Below are positions 38,701-45,855 of a stretch of DNA of 64,000 nt, in pieces (position 1 is the first letter of the stretch; the number at the start of each line of letters is the position of its first letter). The DNA lies in the NCBI GenBank assembly GCA_913030825.1, contig CAJWCU010000016.1:1-64000 (forward strand), read 5' to 3'. The notes under the pieces were generated by a model, which had not been told where the DNA came from, searched no databases, and was given only the letters and a program-made list of their open reading frames with translations. The stretch comes from an uncultured Rhodospirillaceae bacterium. GTDB taxonomy: Bacteria; Pseudomonadota; Alphaproteobacteria; Rhodospirillales; Casp-alpha2. The translations under genes and the position numbers were made by a program.

Positions 38701-40134
38701 TTCGACGCCGAGCGTTTCCGCCGCGACCTGCGTGAGAAGAGCGAAGGCATCACCGGCATTCGACGATGCCATGGCTTCGCTGGCGACGATCCGGTCGAGG
38801 GCGGCATGATAGTTCTTCAACACCCTCTCGCGTTCGCGGGCCTCCCGCTCCCACGTCGTGCGTTCCGTGATGTCGACGCCCAACGCGCCGACCGCAAGCA
38901 GATCCCCATCACGCCCGGTAATCGGAAACTTGGTGATTTCCAGGCGATGTACGGTTCCGTCGGCGTATATGCGGTCCTGCTCCCGAACCGTGTTTTCACC
39001 CGATTTCTCGACGTCCTTCTCCTGGGCCCGGGAGGCGGCCCAGGAGGCTTCCCATTCGGGGAAACGTTCTTCGTTGGACCAACCGAGTGCCTCGGTCTGA
39101 GGCACGCCGTAGCGCCGGGAGAATTCCTTGTTGATCAGTTTATAACGGCCGTCCGGTGTCTTGACCGTGACCCCGTGCGGCAGGTTGTCGACGATCGCCG
39201 ACAACAGCGCTTCGTTGCCGCGCATGGTCTCTTCGGAGCGCACGCGATCGATCTCCGCGGACACGCGCCCGGCGAAAAACTCCAGAACCGATTTGCAGGA
39301 ATCGTCCAGCGCCAGCGCCGACCGGCGCATCGCGACGATCAACCCCTGACAGCCGCCGTTCGCATCGATCAACGGGATCCCGAGGTATCCTTCGATCCCG
39401 TTTTCCGCCAGATGCGGATCGTCGGGGAAGGCACCGGCCACACCTTGCGGGTATAGGCACATCACGTTCCCCCGAACGACTTCGGCACAGGGCGAGCCGT
39501 CCAGCCGGTATCTGAAACCGTCTTGAAACTCACCGTCGATGAAGGCGGCGCGGGCCTCCATGAACGATCCGTCCAGGGACAGACCGCCGACCAGGACGCT
39601 GTCGAAACCCATTTCCCGGCACATGGCCGCCGCCAACTGGCGCAGGAATTCGATGCCGACAGATCGCGCGGTCGCATCGACGATGTTGCGCACCAGGCGT
39701 TCGATCAATTCCCCTTGGGAGACCCGCCGCCCCATGCCGCGGTATCCCATGAACCGATCGCCCTCGAACACGGGCACGCCACTGATCGAAATCGGATAGG
39801 TACTGCCGTCGGGCCTCGAACTTGTGAAAGTGAAATCCCGAAATGGCTCCCGCGCCGCGATGATACGGGCGTATTCATCCCAAACCGCATCCTGTTGAAT
39901 GCCGGTCTGAAGATCGCGCCGCGAGGCGCCGATGCAATGCTCCGGCTTGATGCCGGCCGCTTCAAACACCTGATCCGACACATAGGTGAACCGGTCGTCG
40001 GCATCGGTTTCCCAGAACCAATCGGCACTGGCCCGCGCGAAATCCAGCAGGCGGCTGTCCGGCGACGCGCCATCGCCGCCGGGCCCGTCGGGGCGGCGCG
40101 GTGTCTTCGACCTGTCGGATGGTGGCTTGGGCAT
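32731..40134 (-). CDS. giant hybrid histidine kinase: 13 PAS, 2 GAF, HisKA, HATPase, receiver
   Basis: 2467 residues with no membrane segment seen, so a cytoplasmic multisensor. Approximate layout: PAS1 27-140, GAF1 145-298, PAS2 307-430, GAF2 443-605, PAS3-6 617-1123, coiled coil 1125-1165, PAS7-13 1164-2060, HisKA with phospho-acceptor His2081 (GGIAHDFNN), HATPase ~2170-2340 (NANDAF, DTGPGIPE, FTTKEAGKGTGLGL), receiver 2350-2467 with Asp2400 (ISDQIMPDMRG). PAS4, 5, 6, 11 and 12 share a near-identical opening ([IF]T[DEN]N[VL]PI), showing internal duplication. ATG 40134 has a strong GGAGGAGG site. It follows the EAL gene by 83 bp. Individual PAS ligands cannot be assigned; no heme or flavin signature is obvious. 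Confidence 0.93.
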   Translation of the reverse strand: MPKPPSDRSKTPRRPDGPGGDGASPDSRLLDFARASADWFWETDADDRFTYVSDQVFEAAGIKPEHCIGASRRDLQTGIQQDAVWDEYARIIAAREPFRDFTFTSSRPDGSTYPISISGVPVFEGDRFMGYRGMGRRVSQGELIERLVRNIVDATARSVGIEFLRQLAAAMCREMGFDSVLVGGLSLDGSFMEARAAFIDGEFQDGFRYRLDGSPCAEVVRGNVMCLYPQGVAGAFPDDPHLAENGIEGYLGIPLIDANGGCQGLIVAMRRSALALDDSCKSVLEFFAGRVSAEIDRVRSEETMRGNEALLSAIVDNLPHGVTVKTPDGRYKLINKEFSRRYGVPQTEALGWSNEERFPEWEASWAASRAQEKDVEKSGENTVREQDRIYADGTVHRLEITKFPITGRDGDLLAVGALGVDITERTTWEREARERERVLKNYHAALDRIVASEAMASSNAGDAFALLTQVAAETLGVERVSVWRACPEMTCLDCMDLFTLSQGTHDGGLILERDAFPQYFKTLQQTEVIDAHDAINDPRTLEFAEAYLGKHGITSMLDMAVHVGGDLKGVLCLEHVGEPRRWTLEEQSLARSLAALTSLVMVREEQRDSERERQSIERRFSDVVNALPSSLSLKGRDRRYVFVNKVYEKNYGVSADEAYGKTVDELGLNSDEILADIRQEDKAVLEEGRSITREAVRIARDGTVYAALVSKFPIYDHAGEVELVGTLWTDISDQKATQKILEDARARLRAITDNVPIILSLKGLDGRYMEGNAGFARWHGLTVQEVPGKTSRDILNPGRAAVVEALDQRVIETGEVVVEEAVSELQRRPDGNPTIFRMIKFPVYDAQGEIMAVGTAMTDITEQKVAQRSLEEARAHLLAITENVPIMLALKDLDGRLKAANPAFAAWYDMDADKIVGQTANDYNPTDRVAQIFELESEVVETGEVRIRELISNRNFDENGEPMILNVIKFPVRDSTGRVTGVGTAMTDITKQKRAQQSLEETQARLFAITNNVPIMLSMKGTDGVFQFCNEEFAEWHGIKAEDLPGKTSKDLLPADRAEEVKEEDRKVLELGEVLVHETDSVLGMERYGRPAVLRQFKFPVRDSAGGILGIGTAILDISDERRAERALQAHLEKLEDMVADRTVELTQEIAERRRAESELRRSEANLRAVLERSPVGVAIVARTPRRRLFVNQSLLDIFGAESEEEFNAVSMADTYADPAELEKVARDFDENGGVDAVEVRRKRLDGTEFWLLMHSRVVEFEGEKAALVWHYDITKRKEVEEALARQAEVLELTVAERTRELRESESLVNSIIDHLPAGILIKNAEGRLERANSIYTKWYGVPSDDLKAMRRVLDENALSPGDEGTRTRHELEVVEKGEIRSREVERTFADNRTHTISITNFPIFDQNRKVSRIGSVSIDVTEEVEARKALQRHERVLRSLIDNLPVGVTMNNQDERYTLVNQTFCDWYGLAQEDVIGNDIMGLAEIMGTDPSEIQGQEDLARTQGVMRSREVERPFADGKNHNLLITKYPFKDENGKTVGLVSVSVDLTDLRARERQLSTLVENVPGMVYRSIRHNSGRIEAEFLSEGAEQIVGWTAAQVMEQLNAGDMRIFHPEDRETYRTETIRAFSAGRPMELTYRMVRADGAVRWVFERCRAVQDVRDGWVVEGLILDVTEQKIADDALRQSQAWLRAFTDNLPIYLNLKDPDGTYLFVNKLFAASRNKTPEHFIGKTVAQAFDREPAKDLTEYDRGVLASGDTVEFEAPGISAELLGRILHYIKFPVTDPNGDIIGIGTAAMDVTDEKNAETAIRESEAKLQAITQNVPMLMNLKDLNGRFQFANESYSQWINKPMAEILGKTSEDLFPGGDARLITEQEARVIQSGEPVEFEMAALAEHADGERMLQYIKFPVRNAENDIFGIGTAILDITDRVRADTALKESESRFRGLFENAPAGIAIKTTSGRYLAMNKTFLDWKGWDLLDVVGRRAADLFGEEEGRISDEDDARLIADRTPIMKEVMIDCADGRTLTTTNIKAPMLTPDGEVTGVCSFYVDVSEIREIESQLQQAQKMEAVGRLAGGIAHDFNNLLGAMMGFNEFLIEDLEEGTPQHNFAQRVAKAGERAKQLVSQILAFSRASHGEQSVIDMNAIAEEAATLLSGTLPVTSRVVFKPSDAEATAMTNAGQMSQVLMNLGVNANDAFSGEDGMITMSVDRVPAGADLLRVHDGPVKTTPEDFMEIRETEPDVWQLIAGGIDADRDHVRVSVEDTGPGIPEKVLRRVFDPFFTTKEAGKGTGLGLAVVHGIVTAHHGAIRVTTRLGKGTQFEIFLPCASAQSEVIAGEEVTEKIDGQGMILIVDDERDVADMVSIGLERLGYEVGVCADGTEALEVFRETPDLWRAVISDQIMPDMRGMELIRQIKEIRSDVPCILCTGYSDTLTEETALSGGADAFFQKPVSFARLGRALADFLST

Positions 40135-40217
40135 TTTCCTCCTCCCGGAAGGCTCAATCAGCCGAACCCATGCTGCCTATCTTGCCCGCCCAGAACGTCC
40201 GGGCGCGACTCTTTTCA

Positions 40218-41888
40218 TCACAACCCCGCATCAGCCAGCCGGAACGCCTCCTCAGGCGGCAGCGGAGGACAGAACAGAAACCCTTGCACAACGTCGACAC
40301 CGTGCTCCGCCAAAAACTCCGCCTGTTCATTGTTTTCAACGCCTTCGGCGACAACTTCCAGGTCCAGCGCATGGGCGACCCGGGCGATCGCGGTCACGAC
40401 CTCGCAGGCCTGACGGTCGGTCGGCAGGCCGCTGACAAAGGAGCGGTCGATCTTCAAGATGCTGACCGGCAGGCGCGCCAATCGCGACAGCGAGGAATAG
40501 CCGGTACCGAAATCCTCGACCGATATCCGCAGGCCCGCGGACCGCAAGGCCGACATCATGGAAATACCCCGGTCGGCCTCCCGCGTCGCCATGGATTCCG
40601 TCAGTTCGATTTCGATCAGGGACGGCGGAACGTCATAGGCGTTGATGACCTTCATGAAATCCTTGGCGTCGCGGTGGAGAAGCTGGCTCGGCGGCACGTT
40701 GATGGAAATCGGCAGCGGCTGCTTGCCCGCGTCACGCCGCGCGCGCAGCAAGCCGCAGACCTCGTGCAAGACCCAATCGGTGATCGGCACGATCAAACCC
40801 GTATCCTCGGCAAGCGGGATGAATTCTTCCGGCGCGATCAGGCCGCGCTCCGGGTGGCGCCAGCGGATCAACGCTTCGAAGCCGCTGTACCCGCGGCCGG
40901 CGATATCGATCTTCGGCTGCAGATCCAATTCAAAGCCGTCGTATTCGAAAGCTTCGCGCAAATCCCGCTCCAATCGCAGGTTGGCGCCGGCACTTTCGAT
41001 CATGTCCGGCGAACATTCGCGGACCGCGACACCCGCCCGCCGGGCGTCCTCCAACGCCAATTCGGCGGAACGGAAACACTTCCCGATATCGGCAGCCCCG
41101 GTGCCGGCATCGGCGATCCCGACATTGATCCCCAAATAGAACGGCATGCCTTCCAGCTCGAACGCCTGATCGAAGCTGCTGGTGATCGATCCCGCGGCTA
41201 TTTCCGGCAACAAAGGACCACGGTCCTGACCATCGATCACCGCGAACGTGGCATCCGAATAACGGGCCACCAGGCCGCGCATCCCGACCACGGCCTGTAG
41301 CCGCTTGCCCGCCAAATCGACCAAGCGGGACCAGATCGCATCGCCCACCGGACCGGCCACGTTGCGCGGCTTGTTCAGGCCGACCATCATGATTCGGAAG
41401 CTGTCGCCGATGATTCCCGTATCCGCCAACAGATCGGCGGCATGGCGATACGCGTCGGAACGCGACGGCAATTCGCCGGCAATCGCCGACCGTTTGGTTT
41501 CAAGGGGCGACAGCGGCGTCGACGGTTGCGCGCTGCATTCGTCGATCATGCAGAAAAGCCGCCCAGGCGCCAGGCCCGGTATGCAAGAGAGCCCCAGGCT
41601 GAGGTGCCGCCCCTGACGATCACGCACCGTCAGGCGACGGGTCAGGCCGTCCTCGTGGGATTTGACCACGTCGGACAGATGGCCCGCCACGGCATCGGCG
41701 TCGCCGCCGGACAAAAGATCCTGCAGAAACATCAGCTGATTGCCGGAAATGCCCGGGATGGAGATATGTTCCGCCATCGCCTGGGTCATCAAAAAACGGC
41801 CTTCGCCGTCGACGGTGAAAACGATGCCGTCGCCGCCGGAAACCTGATGGGCCGCGGACCGGCTGTCTGAATTGAAGTTCACGGACAT
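40218..41888 (-). CDS. degenerate-GGDEF / EAL domain protein
   Basis: 556 residues. A PAS-like N-terminus (~20-115) is followed by a GGDEF-like domain (~150-295) in which the GGDEF position reads SDATF (211-215), so cyclase activity is unlikely. The EAL domain (~305-550) keeps EAL (338-340), the Asn in SINVPP (397), ELTES (429-433), KIDRS and EGVE. The metal-binding DDFGTGYSS motif reads EDFGTGYSS, with Glu458 replacing the first Asp, which may weaken c-di-GMP hydrolysis. Lies between the small coiled-coil gene (58 bp upstream) and the giant kinase (83 bp downstream), suggesting shared transcription. Confidence 0.9.
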   Translation of the reverse strand: MSVNFNSDSRSAAHQVSGGDGIVFTVDGEGRFLMTQAMAEHISIPGISGNQLMFLQDLLSGGDADAVAGHLSDVVKSHEDGLTRRLTVRDRQGRHLSLGLSCIPGLAPGRLFCMIDECSAQPSTPLSPLETKRSAIAGELPSRSDAYRHAADLLADTGIIGDSFRIMMVGLNKPRNVAGPVGDAIWSRLVDLAGKRLQAVVGMRGLVARYSDATFAVIDGQDRGPLLPEIAAGSITSSFDQAFELEGMPFYLGINVGIADAGTGAADIGKCFRSAELALEDARRAGVAVRECSPDMIESAGANLRLERDLREAFEYDGFELDLQPKIDIAGRGYSGFEALIRWRHPERGLIAPEEFIPLAEDTGLIVPITDWVLHEVCGLLRARRDAGKQPLPISINVPPSQLLHRDAKDFMKVINAYDVPPSLIEIELTESMATREADRGISMMSALRSAGLRISVEDFGTGYSSLSRLARLPVSILKIDRSFVSGLPTDRQACEVVTAIARVAHALDLEVVAEGVENNEQAEFLAEHGVDVVQGFLFCPPLPPEEAFRLADAGL

Positions 41889-41946
41889 GTCCCCTTATTG
41901 ATTGTTTGTTTCCGATGTCCCCAAGCGTGTCGTGTATTCAGGCGTC

Positions 41947-42285
41947 TTACGCGGCAGTTTTGACCTTTGCCGTGACGCCATCGCCACCCGTGTCGGCGCA
42001 GCGATCGAGCCAATTGTCGGCGGTCTCGCCGAGTCGTTGGGCAGAGCGGCGCAACGCGGATATGCGAATCGCATAAACGCCGAGACGGTATTCTTCGGCT
42101 GTCGCCTCAAGGGCCTCCACCCGGTTGCCCAACCCGTCGATGGCCGCCTTGAAGTCACCGACCTCGGCCCGAAGATCGCGGTTTTCCACCTCTAGTCGGG
42201 CGACGGCGGCACGCAAACGGTCGATCGCCGCCATCCGCCGGTCGGCGGCCGTGTCCTGCGCGGGGGTCGTATTATCAAGCAGCAT
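41947..42285 (-). CDS. small coiled-coil protein of the signalling operon
   Basis: 112 residues, unrecognised. Residues ~18-70 (MAAIDRLRAAVARLEVENRDLRAEVGDFKAAIDGLGNRVEALEATAEEY) show heptad-type Leu/Val/Ala spacing typical of a coiled coil. The C-terminal part has a second helical region (ISALRRSAQRLGETADNWLDRC) and a flexible tail. Its start overlaps the end of the CheY-like gene by 11 bp, which implies translational coupling, so it probably acts with that receiver or the EAL protein that follows. Confidence 0.7.
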   Translation of the reverse strand: MLLDNTTPAQDTAADRRMAAIDRLRAAVARLEVENRDLRAEVGDFKAAIDGLGNRVEALEATAEEYRLGVYAIRISALRRSAQRLGETADNWLDRCADTGGDGVTAKVKTAA

Positions 42286-42649
42286 GGTCCAAAGCCTCCT
42301 CTAAGGCCGATTCCAGGTCGCGCGCGCCGAACGGCTTGCGCAGGACCTTGGCATTGGCCAGCACTTCGAAAAGATTTTCATAGGGCCGGATCACCCCTTT
42401 GTACCCGCCGGTCATACCGAGGACGGGAATCCGGGAGCCCAGCTTGTTCAATTCCGTCACCAACTCGATACCGTCGGCACCGGGCATGAAGATGTCGGTG
42501 ATGATTACGTCGACATCCTGTTCGCGCAGGATCGTCAGGCATCGTTGACCGTTCTCCGCCGGTGTCGCCGAATGGCCCAGGCGTTCGAGCAACAGGACGA
42601 CATAGGCCCGGTGGTCATTGTCGTCGTCAACTACGAGGATATTGGCCAT
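42275..42649 (-). CDS. single-domain CheY-like response regulator
   Basis: 124-residue receiver with the acidic triad DDD near residues 8-10, phospho-acceptor Asp in VIITDIFMPGADG, switch Thr in LGMTGG and Lys in VLRKPF. There is no output domain. First gene of the probable receiver / coiled-coil / EAL / giant-kinase operon. It may accept phosphate from the kinase and act through the coiled-coil or EAL protein. 429 bp of upstream sequence contain no credible gene. Confidence 0.9.
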   Translation of the reverse strand: MANILVVDDDNDHRAYVVLLLERLGHSATPAENGQRCLTILREQDVDVIITDIFMPGADGIELVTELNKLGSRIPVLGMTGGYKGVIRPYENLFEVLANAKVLRKPFGARDLESALEEALDHAA

Positions 42650-43078
42650 TTCGGCTCCTTACAGACAGGTTGGTCGTCGCCGCGGCCCGCGATCGGCCGC
42701 TCATTTCCGATGGTGTCCGCTGAAGCTACGCATTCCCCGGGCGAAAATCTGCTGACCGGGAGACGAGGAACCGGCGATAAAAAGTATGGGGTGAGTAATA
42801 CCTCCTCCCATGGCCGTCTCCCGCCGACCGGTCGATCCGATGGCAACCTCCCGGAATTGACGGCGCGATCCCGATATGAGACGATTGTGCACTGCAACAA
42901 AATGCCGCTCGGTCCGAGACCGTCCGAACAAGTTTTGCGCAGCAGTCGTAGGGACCAGAAACGCCATGACCAGGGCGGCCCGCCGGAGGGCCCGCCGTGG
43001 TGCCGGGCTCGGTCCCTACCGCCCCCCGAAATCGGCACCTTCTTTTCACTCTTGTCTGGGAGGTGATCGGTTCGTTCG
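42650..43078. other. 429 bp intergenic region upstream of the receiver operon
   Basis: No credible gene on either strand. It must hold the promoter of the minus-strand receiver operon and that of the plus-strand gene at 43079. An AGTATGGGG element at 42783-42791 repeats a motif found upstream of the chemoreceptor genes. A GC-rich self-complementary patch lies near 42975-43015. I could not define promoter boxes. Confidence 0.35.
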
Positions 43079-43534
43079 ATGGTCATCGAAACGCTTCGCA
43101 CCAAACGCCCCCGTCTTTCAGAAGCCCTGGCGGCCGTCCGCGCCCTGGGCGCCGCCGCCCTGCTTTTCGCCGCCTTTATCTGGACCGGCCCGGCCGTGAT
43201 CGGCGCGGCCCAGGCCGGATCGCCCGTGTCGCAGGACGCAGGCCCCGCCCCCCGTACCGTCGTCGCCATGGCGCAGCATCTGGTCCGCGAACAGTACATG
43301 GACGGGCCGCTCGGCTTTCATCGCATCCAATTCAACCCGGCGCAGCTCCATCCCCAGGACGAGCCCAATTTCTGGGCCGTGGTCGGCGCCTTCGTCAGCG
43401 ACCGAACGGTGCCGAACACCTATGTGGCGGCCGTACGGATGATCTGCCCCGACCCGCAGGAAGTGAAATGCTGGCGCCTCGACGCCCTGGCGATCAACGA
43501 TCAGATCGTTCTCAAACGCGGCTTCGACCTTTAG
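43079..43534 (+). CDS. hypothetical exported protein (151 aa)
   Basis: An N-terminal signal-like helix (ALGAAALLFAAFIWTGPAVIGAAQA, ~22-46) is followed by a compact soluble domain with VAMAQHLVREQYMDGPLGFHRIQFNP and two cysteines near the end (MICPDPQEVKCWRLD) that could form a disulfide. I do not recognise the family. GGGAGG lies about 15 bp before ATG 43079, rather far. A strong bidirectional hairpin follows. Confidence 0.6.
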   Translation: MVIETLRTKRPRLSEALAAVRALGAAALLFAAFIWTGPAVIGAAQAGSPVSQDAGPAPRTVVAMAQHLVREQYMDGPLGFHRIQFNPAQLHPQDEPNFWAVVGAFVSDRTVPNTYVAAVRMICPDPQEVKCWRLDALAINDQIVLKRGFDL

Positions 43535-43565
43535 GGCGATCGCGTCCTTCGCTGCTGAAACAGAA

Positions 43566-43596
43566 AACGCCGGCGCGGAAGCCCCGCGCCGGCGTT
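43566..43596. terminator. bidirectional terminator
   Basis: Arms AACGCCGGCGCGG and CCGCGCCGGCGTT, 13 bp, perfect, 5-nt loop, with AAA before and TTG after. It separates the convergent exported-protein and redoxin genes. Confidence 0.8.
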
Positions 43597-43647
43597 GTCG
43601 ATTGGCGACGCCGTGGTCCCCAAGGGCCCCGGCACCTTATGCCGTGA

Positions 43648-44286
43648 TTACGAGCCGTATTTTACGCTGCAACCGTAGGGACGCGTGCCCTGCGGTTTGA
43701 CCGCTTCGCCCGCTTTCATCTGGGCCAGCGCGTTCAACACGTAGTTTTCAGCCTTGGGAATATCGTGCACGTCAGCCGATTTGATGCTGTCGATGGCGCC
43801 GTGATAGGTCAACACCCCCTTGGGATCGATGATGAACATATGCGGGGTCGTCCGCGCACCGTACATGCGGCCGATCTCGCCCGACGGATCCAAAAGCACG
43901 GCCGCGGGATGGGCATCGCGTTCGACGGTCAAGGTGTCGGCTTTCTCGGGCGTCACGTTGCCTTGTTCACCCGGTGCCGAAGAGATGACGGACAACCAAA
44001 CGACACCGTCGTTGGCCGCCTTCTTCTGGGTCATCTGCATGTTGCCCGAGGAATAATGTTTCACCACGAACGGACAATCGTGGTTGGTCCATTCCAGGAC
44101 CACCGTCTTACCCAGGTAGTCGGACAGGTTCACCGTGTTGCCCTTGGTATCGGTGCCGGTGAAGGTCGGCGCCGGGCTGCCGACGACCGGCTCGGCCGTG
44201 GCGGATTGCGGGATCGAAAGGGCGGAAACGCTCAGAACCGAGGCAGCCGCAAAGGCCGCGAAGCGGCGGCGGGTAAGGGATTGCAT
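43648..44286 (-). CDS. exported thioredoxin-fold redoxin (AhpC/TSA-like)
   Basis: 212 residues from ATG 44286 with GGGAGAT upstream. The N-terminus SLTRRRFAAFAAASVLSVSAL carries a twin-arginine-like start and a hydrophobic core, so Tat or Sec export is likely. The redoxin domain has PAPTFTGTDTKGNTVNLSDYLGKTVVLEWTNHDCPF, with one Cys in DCPF and no second active-site Cys, and later TTPHMFIIDPKGVLTYHGAID. This resembles periplasmic peroxiredoxin/thioredoxin-family proteins. A 1-Cys mechanism is inferred; the substrate is unknown. Confidence 0.82.
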   Translation of the reverse strand: MQSLTRRRFAAFAAASVLSVSALSIPQSATAEPVVGSPAPTFTGTDTKGNTVNLSDYLGKTVVLEWTNHDCPFVVKHYSSGNMQMTQKKAANDGVVWLSVISSAPGEQGNVTPEKADTLTVERDAHPAAVLLDPSGEIGRMYGARTTPHMFIIDPKGVLTYHGAIDSIKSADVHDIPKAENYVLNALAQMKAGEAVKPQGTRPYGCSVKYGS

Positions 44287-44437
44287 GGCAATATCTCCCT
44301 GCGAAACGAGGTTGGAAATTGCCGGAATTGTACACAAAACCACGCGCCCGCGCGAATGACATGTTCGTGTGCGGGGCGCCTGAAAATCGCCAAAAAGATC
44401 GTGAGCATAGCCCCTCGGGCGGGGCCGCGGAACCGGA

Positions 44438-45691
44438 TCAGGCGACCCGGTTCAACAGGCGCGCGCGGATCGTGCCGGGCAGTTCGCGAATATCGCCGAG
44501 AATCTTGTCCGCGTCGTCAACGGCGCCTTCGGCCTCCAGCACCACGTAACCGATTTCGCCGTCGGTCTGATAGGTCTGGGCGGCGATGTTGACGTCGTGG
44601 CGGGCGAAGACTTCGTTCAGGCGCTGCAATTCGCCGGGCAGGTTGCGCTGAACCTGAATGAACCGGGTGCCGCCCTGGCGCGGCGACAACTGCGCCTGCG
44701 GGAAATTGACCGAGCCCTCGGTCGAGCCGACGTCGGAATATTCGACCAGCTTGCGGGCGACTTCCTCGCCGATGCGTTCCTGGGCTTCCTCGGTCGAGCC
44801 GCCGACGTGCGGCGTCAGGATCACGTTGTCCAGCCCCTGCAGCGGCGAGACGAAGGCCTCGTCGTTGGACGACGGCTCTTTCGGGAAGACGTCCACGGCG
44901 GCCCCGCCCAGATGGCCGTCCTTCAACGCCGCCGCCAGGGCCGGAATATCGACCACCGTGCCGCGCGAGTTGTTGATCAGGAAGGCCCCCTTCTTCATGG
45001 CGCGCAGTTCGGCCTCGCCGATCATGTCCTTGGTGTCCGGGGTTTCCGGCACGTGCAGGCTGACCACGTCTGACTGGCCGAGAAGGTCTTTAAGGTTCTT
45101 GGCCGGCTCGACATTGCCGTGCCGCAGCTTGTCTGTGCGGTCGTGATAAATCACCCGCAGGCCCATGGCTTCCGCCAGGACGGCCAACTGCGTGCCGATG
45201 TTGCCGTAGCCGATGATGCCCAGCGTCTTGCCGCGGATTTCACGGGACGCCGTCGCCGACTTGTCCCAACCGCCTTCATGCGCCGCTTGCGAGCGGGGGA
45301 AGGTCCGCCGGAACAGCATGATCATCTCGGCAATCGTCAACTCGGCCACGGACCGCGTATTGGAGAACGGCGCGTTGAAGACCGGTATCCCGTTCTGGCG
45401 CGCGGCCTCCAGATCGATCTGATTGGTGCCGACGGAAAAACATCCGATCGCCATCAGCGACGGTGCCGCGTCGATGACTTCCTTGGTCAGCTGGGTGCGG
45501 GACCGGATACCCAGGATGCGCACATCCTTCAGCTTCTCGTGCAATTCGTCACCGTCGAGCGCGGTTTTCAGCCGCTCGCCATTTGAATAACCGGCCTCCT
45601 TGAAGATGGCGGAGGCGGTCGGCGAAATGCCCTCCAGCAGGAGGACCTTGATCTTTTCCTTGGGCAGGGACGGGTTCTGAATTCTGGACAT
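44438..45691 (-). CDS. serA: D-3-phosphoglycerate dehydrogenase
   Basis: First enzyme of serine biosynthesis, oxidising 3-phosphoglycerate with NAD+. The core has GIRSRTQLTKEVIDAAPSLMAIGCFSVGTNQIDL, the NAD motif GKTLGIIGYGNIGTQLA, the catalytic His region NVILTPHVGGST and a C-terminal ACT domain (RNLPGELQRLNEVFARHDVNIAAQTYQTDGEIGYVV). At 417 residues it is the E. coli-type short form with one ACT domain, so serine feedback is expected. ATG 45691 starts MSRIQNPSLP; the upstream open frame is not part of the protein. Confidence 0.94.
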   Translation of the reverse strand: MSRIQNPSLPKEKIKVLLLEGISPTASAIFKEAGYSNGERLKTALDGDELHEKLKDVRILGIRSRTQLTKEVIDAAPSLMAIGCFSVGTNQIDLEAARQNGIPVFNAPFSNTRSVAELTIAEMIMLFRRTFPRSQAAHEGGWDKSATASREIRGKTLGIIGYGNIGTQLAVLAEAMGLRVIYHDRTDKLRHGNVEPAKNLKDLLGQSDVVSLHVPETPDTKDMIGEAELRAMKKGAFLINNSRGTVVDIPALAAALKDGHLGGAAVDVFPKEPSSNDEAFVSPLQGLDNVILTPHVGGSTEEAQERIGEEVARKLVEYSDVGSTEGSVNFPQAQLSPRQGGTRFIQVQRNLPGELQRLNEVFARHDVNIAAQTYQTDGEIGYVVLEAEGAVDDADKILGDIRELPGTIRARLLNRVA

Positions 45692-45855
45692 GGGTCGGTG
45701 TTGGGCTCGACTTTGTTGGAAGGGAGAACGGGTGAATATTGCGCCGCAAAATGCCGGAGGCAGAGGCCCGGCGCAAGTGATAACCGGGTATTCATGATAT
45801 AACGGCGCGCAGACCTGCCATGCATCCCGCGAAGACCTGCCAGGAGACGCCGACC

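Noticed and set aside
32731-40134. Giant kinase as an assembly artefact of repeated PAS units
   Set aside because: The PAS units are similar in protein but differ clearly at the nucleotide level, so collapse or false duplication is unlikely.
42650-43078. Short frames in the 429-bp intergenic region
   Set aside because: Several frames of ~80-170 codons overlap each other on both strands, none with protein-like composition or a proper ribosome binding site.
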